Assembly (NCBI RefSeq): GCF_036881825.1
Contig: NZ_JBAJMW010000011.1
Coordinates: 1 to 64,000 of the forward strand
Length of the DNA: 64,000 nt
Reading direction: 5' to 3'
Origin: Tersicoccus mangrovi
GTDB lineage: Bacteria; Actinomycetota; Actinomycetes; Actinomycetales; Micrococcaceae
Within the stretch, counting starts at the first letter, position 1, and the number at the start of each line of letters is the position of its first letter. The position numbers and the translations under genes were made by a program. Of this stretch, positions 60,160 to 64,000 are shown piece after piece. The notes under the pieces are model-generated. The model was not told the DNA's origin and made no database searches. It was given only the letters and a program-made list of their open reading frames with translations.

Positions 60160-61898
60160 TCCGTGAATTCGCGCTGCCGGACCTCGGCGAGGGCCTGACC
60201 GAGTCCGAGATCGTGAGCTGGAAGGTCACGGAGGGGCAGAGCATCACCCTGAATCAGGTGATCGCCGAGGTCGAGACCGCCAAGGCCGTCGTCCAGCTGC
60301 CCAGCCCGTGGGACGGCGTCGTCCAGCGGCTGCTGCAGGCCGAGGGCACCACCGTGGACGTCGGCACGCCGATCCTCGCCATCGACGTGCCCGCGGCCGA
60401 CGGCTCCGGCGACGGTGCCGGTACCGGTGAGGTGGGTGCGGCTCGCCGCGAACCGACCCTCGTCGGTTACGGTGCGGCGCCCGCGGGGAGCGGTCGTCCC
60501 ACCCGGCGGCGCCGGGCCGTGGCCGTCGCCGGTTCCACCGGGTCTGCCGACGATCAGCCGGAGCCGCAGCCGGGCGACGAGCCCGGTCAGCCCGGGGTGC
60601 CGGACGCTCCGCGCGTGCCGCGCGATCCCGACCAGCCGGATCCCGAGCAACCGCAGCCCGACCAGCCGCAGCCGGATCACTCGCGCCCGGAGGAGCCCGG
60701 CGTGCCGCTGCCCGGCCACACGCCGGGCGAGCCCGCCCTGCCCACCGGACCGGACGAGCCCCTGCGCCCGGGTGGCCCGGAGGTCCCCCCGCTGCCCGGC
60801 CGGCCGGACGAGCCGCTCTCCCCGAACGGACCCGAGATCCCGCCCCTGCCCGGTGCGCCCGACCTGCCGCGCCCCGACCAGGACGGCGCGAGCGCCCGCC
60901 GTGGCGGCAGCGGTGCTGCCGTCGACGGGCGCCGCGACGGCCAGCTGCTCGAGCGTCGGCTGAGCACGCCCATCGTGCGCAAACTGGCCCGCGACCTGGG
61001 CGTCGACCTCGAGTCCCTGACCGGCACCGGTCGCGGCGGCCTGGTGACCCGGGACGACGTCACGGCCGCGGCGGCAGCCCCGACCGTGTCGGTGCTCGCC
61101 GCTCCGACTCCGGTGAACGCACCCGCAGCGACGTCCACTTCCGCGTCCGCGGCGGCCGCCGCCACCACGCCGGTGGCACCCGCCGCGGGAGGGCCCGCCC
61201 GGGAGACGCGCGAGCCCATCCGCGGGGTCCGCAAGCACACGGCCGCGGCCATGGTCGCGAGTGCGTTCACCGCCCCGCACGTCACCGAGTTCCTGACGGT
61301 CGACGTGACGGAGAGCGTCGCCCTGCTCGAGTCGCTGCGCGCGGACCGGGCCTGGCGGGAGGACCGGCCGACGATGACGGCCCTGGTCGCCAAGGCCGTG
61401 CTCGTCGCCCTGCGCCGACACCCGGAACTGAACTCCCGCTGGGACGAGGCCGCCGGCGAGATCGTCCGCTTCGGCTACGTCAACCTCGGCATCGCCGCCG
61501 CGACGCCCCGCGGGCTCGTCGTTCCGACCATCAAGGACGCGGACGCTCTCGACCTGCGGGCGCTGACGGGCGCCCTGCGCGACCTGACCGCTGCCGCCCG
61601 GGAGGGACGCACGACTCCCGCGGCCCTGAGCGGGGGCACCTTCACGATCTCCAACGTCGGCGTCTTCGGCGTCGACGCGGGCACGCCGATCCTCAACCCC
61701 GGGGAGGCGGGCATCCTGGCGACCGGGCAGGTCCGGCGCACGCCGTGGGAGCACAACGGCCAGATCGCGCTGCGCGACGTGATGACGCTGAGCCTGTCCT
61801 TCGACCACCGGCTCGTCGACGGGGAGGCCGGCTCTCGGTTCCTCGCCGACGTCGGTGCCGTGCTGCGCGCGCCCGGCGCCACGCTGACGCTGGTCTGA
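60156..61898 (+). CDS. bkdC: Dihydrolipoyl acyltransferase (E2), branched-chain type
   Basis: The 580-residue core subunit has one lipoyl domain (residues 1-76, lipoyl-Lys43 in VETAKAVVQ). A long Pro/Asp/Gln-rich linker (~110-265) follows, then the E1/E3-binding domain (~269-305, TPIVRKLARDLGVDLESL) and a second Ala/Pro linker. The catalytic domain begins at about 350 with active His551 in FDHRLVDGE. It moves the acyl group from E1 to CoA. Homologues usually have 400-470 residues, so the first linker is unusually long. No E3 gene is in this stretch. Confidence 0.92.
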   Translation: MIREFALPDLGEGLTESEIVSWKVTEGQSITLNQVIAEVETAKAVVQLPSPWDGVVQRLLQAEGTTVDVGTPILAIDVPAADGSGDGAGTGEVGAARREPTLVGYGAAPAGSGRPTRRRRAVAVAGSTGSADDQPEPQPGDEPGQPGVPDAPRVPRDPDQPDPEQPQPDQPQPDHSRPEEPGVPLPGHTPGEPALPTGPDEPLRPGGPEVPPLPGRPDEPLSPNGPEIPPLPGAPDLPRPDQDGASARRGGSGAAVDGRRDGQLLERRLSTPIVRKLARDLGVDLESLTGTGRGGLVTRDDVTAAAAAPTVSVLAAPTPVNAPAATSTSASAAAAATTPVAPAAGGPARETREPIRGVRKHTAAAMVASAFTAPHVTEFLTVDVTESVALLESLRADRAWREDRPTMTALVAKAVLVALRRHPELNSRWDEAAGEIVRFGYVNLGIAAATPRGLVVPTIKDADALDLRALTGALRDLTAAAREGRTTPAALSGGTFTISNVGVFGVDAGTPILNPGEAGILATGQVRRTPWEHNGQIALRDVMTLSLSFDHRLVDGEAGSRFLADVGAVLRAPGATLTLV

Positions 61899-61907
61899 CG
61901 GGCACCG

Positions 61908-63536
61908 ATGGACACGCTGACCAGCACCCTCGACGGCGCACTCGACACGGCGGCCGTCGATCCCATGGTCGCCCGGCGCACCGCCGCACACGCCGAGCTC
62001 GCCGCTGAACTGCGGCGCCGCCTGGACGTCGCGGCGCTCGGTGGCTCCGCGGCCTCCCGCAAGCGGCACCGCGACCGCGGCAAGCTGCTGCCCCGGGAAC
62101 GGGTCGAGCAGCTGCTCGACGACGGCAGCCCGTTCCTCGAGCTCTCGCCCCTGGCCGCGACCGGGATGTACGACGACGCGTGCCCCGGCGCCGGGCTGAT
62201 CACCGGCATCGGGCTGGTGGCCGGGCGGCCGGTGATGGTCGTGTGCAACGACGCGACCGTCAAGGGCGGCACCTACTACCCGATGACGGTCACCAAGCAT
62301 CTGCGGGCCCAGCAGGTGGCGCTCGAGAACCGGCTGCCGTGCCTGTACCTCGTCGACTCCGGCGGCGCGTTCCTGCCGCTGCAGGACGAGGTGTTCCCCG
62401 ACCGTGAGCACTTCGGCCGGATCTTCTACAACCAGGCCAACCTCTCCGCCGCGCGGATCCCGCAGCTTTCCGCCGTCCTCGGGTCGTGCACCGCCGGCGG
62501 TGCCTACGTGCCGGCGATGAGCGACGAGACCGTCATCGTCGCCGAGCAGGGGACCATCTTCCTCGGCGGGCCGCCGCTGGTGAAGGCCGCCATCGGGGAG
62601 GACATCAGCGCCGAGCAGCTCGGCGGTGGACGTCTGCACACCGGCACGTCCGGGGTCGCGGACCACCTCGCCGACGACGACACCCACGCCCTGCAGATCC
62701 TGCGCGACATCGTCGCCACCCTGCCCGAGCCGGCCGCCCCGGCGTGGACCGTGCGCGCGTCGGTCGAGCCCGCCGTGGACCCCGCGGCCCTGACCGCCGT
62801 CGTGCCCGTCGACACCACCACCCCGTACGACGTGCGCGAGGTGATCGCCCGCCTCGTCGACGGGAGCGCCTTCAGCGAGTTCAAGCGCGACTACGGCTCC
62901 ACCCTGGTCACCGGGTTCGCGCACCTGCACGGCCACCCCGTGGGCATCGTCGCCAACAACGGAGTGCTGTTCAGCGAATCGGCCCTGAAGGGTGCCCACT
63001 TCATCGAGCTGTGCGACCAGCGTGGCATCCCGCTGATCTTCCTGCAGAACATCACCGGGTTCATGGTCGGCGCCGACGCGGAGGCCGGCGGCATCGCCAA
63101 GCACGGCGCCAAGATGGTCACCGCCGTCGCCACTTGCCGGGTGCCGAAGCTGACCGTGATCATCGGCGGCTCGTTCGGCGCCGGCAACTACTCGATGTGC
63201 GGCCGCGCCTACGGCCCGCGGTTCCTGTGGATGTGGCCGAACGCCCGGATCTCCGTGATGGGGTCCGCGCAGGCCGCCGCCGTGCTGTCCACGGTGCGGC
63301 GTGACGCCGCCTCCGCGGCGGGGGAGGAGTTCACCGCCGAGGACGAGCGGGCCCTGACCGAGCCGGTCGTCGCGCAGTACGAGCAGCAGGGCAGCCCCTG
63401 GTACTCGACCGCGCGGCTCTGGGACGACGGCGTCATCGACCCGGCCGACACCCGCACGGTGCTCGGCCTCGCGCTCGACGTCGTCAGCCGGACCCCGCTG
63501 CCCGACGACCACCGCTTCGGCCTGTTCCGGATGTGA
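61908..63536 (+). CDS. mccB: Methylcrotonyl-CoA carboxylase, carboxyltransferase (beta) subunit
   Basis: The 542-residue subunit transfers CO2 from biotin to 3-methylcrotonyl-CoA in leucine breakdown. CLYLVDSGGAFLPLQDEVFP, DREHFGRIFYNQANLSA and LGSCTAGGAYVPAMSDE are typical of this enzyme rather than propionyl-CoA carboxylase. The C-terminal half has FLQNITGFMVGADAEAGGI and GGSFGAGNYSMCGRAYGP. It starts 9 bp after E2 and ends 4 bp before the alpha subunit, so it is part of the same operon. Confidence 0.9.
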   Translation: MDTLTSTLDGALDTAAVDPMVARRTAAHAELAAELRRRLDVAALGGSAASRKRHRDRGKLLPRERVEQLLDDGSPFLELSPLAATGMYDDACPGAGLITGIGLVAGRPVMVVCNDATVKGGTYYPMTVTKHLRAQQVALENRLPCLYLVDSGGAFLPLQDEVFPDREHFGRIFYNQANLSAARIPQLSAVLGSCTAGGAYVPAMSDETVIVAEQGTIFLGGPPLVKAAIGEDISAEQLGGGRLHTGTSGVADHLADDDTHALQILRDIVATLPEPAAPAWTVRASVEPAVDPAALTAVVPVDTTTPYDVREVIARLVDGSAFSEFKRDYGSTLVTGFAHLHGHPVGIVANNGVLFSESALKGAHFIELCDQRGIPLIFLQNITGFMVGADAEAGGIAKHGAKMVTAVATCRVPKLTVIIGGSFGAGNYSMCGRAYGPRFLWMWPNARISVMGSAQAAAVLSTVRRDAASAAGEEFTAEDERALTEPVVAQYEQQGSPWYSTARLWDDGVIDPADTRTVLGLALDVVSRTPLPDDHRFGLFRM

Positions 63537-63540
63537 GGCC

Positions 63541-64000
63541 ATGACGACCGAATCCACTCTCCTGAACCAGGCCGGCACGGACCGGCTGTTCTCCACCGTG
63601 CTCGTCGCCAACCGTGGCGAGATCGCCTGCCGCGTGATCGCGACCCTGCACCGGCTCGGCATCGAGGCCGTCGCCGTCTACAGCGAGGCCGACGCCGGCG
63701 CCCGGCACGTCCGGGAGGCCGACCGCGCCGTGCTCATCGGTCCCGCCGCCGCCCGGCTGAGCTACCTCGACGTCGATGCCGTCGTCCGCGCCGCGAAGGA
63801 CACCGGCGCGCAGGCCATCCACCCCGGCTACGGCTTCCTCTCCGAGAACCCCGAGCTCGCCGACGCGTGCGAGCGGGCCGGGATCGTCCTCATCGGCCCG
63901 GGCAAGCGCGCGCTGGTGACGATGGCCGACAAGATCCGGGCGAAGGCGCACGTCGCCGCCCACGGCGTCCCCGTGGTGCCCGGCGTCGACGACGCGGACC
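63541..64000 (+). CDS. mccA: Methylcrotonyl-CoA carboxylase, biotin carboxylase (alpha) subunit, 5' part
   Basis: The frame starts with ATG at 63541 and runs off the right edge after ~153 codons. The visible part is the biotin carboxylase N-domain: VLVANRGEIACRVIATLHRL, VYSEADAGARHVREAD and IHPGYGFLSENPELADACE. The ATP-grasp and biotinyl domains lie outside. The full protein usually has 650-700 residues. Confidence 0.92.
   Translation, partial: MTTESTLLNQAGTDRLFSTVLVANRGEIACRVIATLHRLGIEAVAVYSEADAGARHVREADRAVLIGPAAARLSYLDVDAVVRAAKDTGAQAIHPGYGFLSENPELADACERAGIVLIGPGKRALVTMADKIRAKAHVAAHGVPVVPGVDDAD

Noticed and set aside
59997..63662. A 1221-codon reverse frame over E2 and mccB
   Set aside because: Antisense to genes with intact active sites; composition is that of a shadow frame.

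Overview
The window is high-GC DNA with dense genes, ATG/GTG starts, GTGA or ATGA gene overlaps and SD-poor promoters of the TANNNT type. It looks like a chromosomal scaffold from an actinobacterium. The blocks dusB-dgt-tail-anchored protein-dnaG-tRNA-Asn and rpsB-tsf-pyrH-frr-cdsA-DivIVA-domain protein suggest the order Micrococcales (inference; no genus is claimed). Two assembly joints are visible. One is a run of 96 N at 46098-46193. The other is a single N at 57105, flanked by two nearly identical 75-bp copies that are probably unmerged contig ends.

Layout. 1-446 is the 5' part of an IS30-type transposase running off the left edge. 554-9005 holds NAD(P)-binding oxidoreductases, proline catabolism (putA with a divergent LysR regulator), a CPBP protease and an SDR. 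9159-12937 is an ABC exporter plus a DesK/NarL-type two-component pair. 13034-18759 is a housekeeping block (dusB, dgt, dnaG, tRNA-Asn). 18930-32000 is a mixed accessory stretch: a small HhH-like protein, an MFS drug exporter, a YeiH-type exporter, a hydroxyacyl-CoA dehydrogenase with a hydrolase, aldo-keto reductase with rhodanese, an MFS transporter, DUF1801, a DUF2316 gene followed by a frameshifted aldo-keto reductase, and a divergent TetR/epimerase pair. 32091-41965 has M20 amidohydrolase with a TRIC-like channel, two tandem secreted six-cysteine proteins beside a LuxR-type regulator, a hydrolase, an acidic disordered protein, a ZIP transporter with a glutamate-cysteine ligase-like enzyme, and an SDR/DUF2867 protein. 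42144-48577 carries membrane and envelope genes, tRNA-Met, an acyl-CoA dehydrogenase and an M23 peptidase. 49136-54284 is the rpsB-tsf-pyrH-frr-cdsA block. 54639-56989 is a DUF485/acetate-symporter pair. 57265 to the right edge is an Lrp regulator divergent from a branched-chain 2-oxoacid dehydrogenase (E1a, E1b, E2) and methylcrotonyl-CoA carboxylase operon, cut by the edge.

How it fits together. The right end reads as a leucine/branched-chain oxo-acid degradation operon. A CRP/GlxR-type box overlaps its predicted -10, and a similar box precedes the acetate-symporter operon, so carbon uptake and catabolism may share cAMP-type control. Local regulation is also visible as a palindrome between putA and lysR, paired TetR-type boxes exactly 30 bp apart between tetR and an epimerase gene, and a GTTACT-N4-AGTAAC palindrome at the start of the acyl-CoA dehydrogenase transcript. 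At least six genes show a -10 hexamer followed by exactly 6 nt and then the start codon, which is the signature of leaderless mRNAs.

No CRISPR array, rRNA, prophage or defence island is visible. The least explained items are the tandem six-cysteine secreted pair, a pseudoknot-like double inverted repeat at 27111-27161, a two-copy dispersed palindromic element, and a possible 29-codon upstream gene at 25549.
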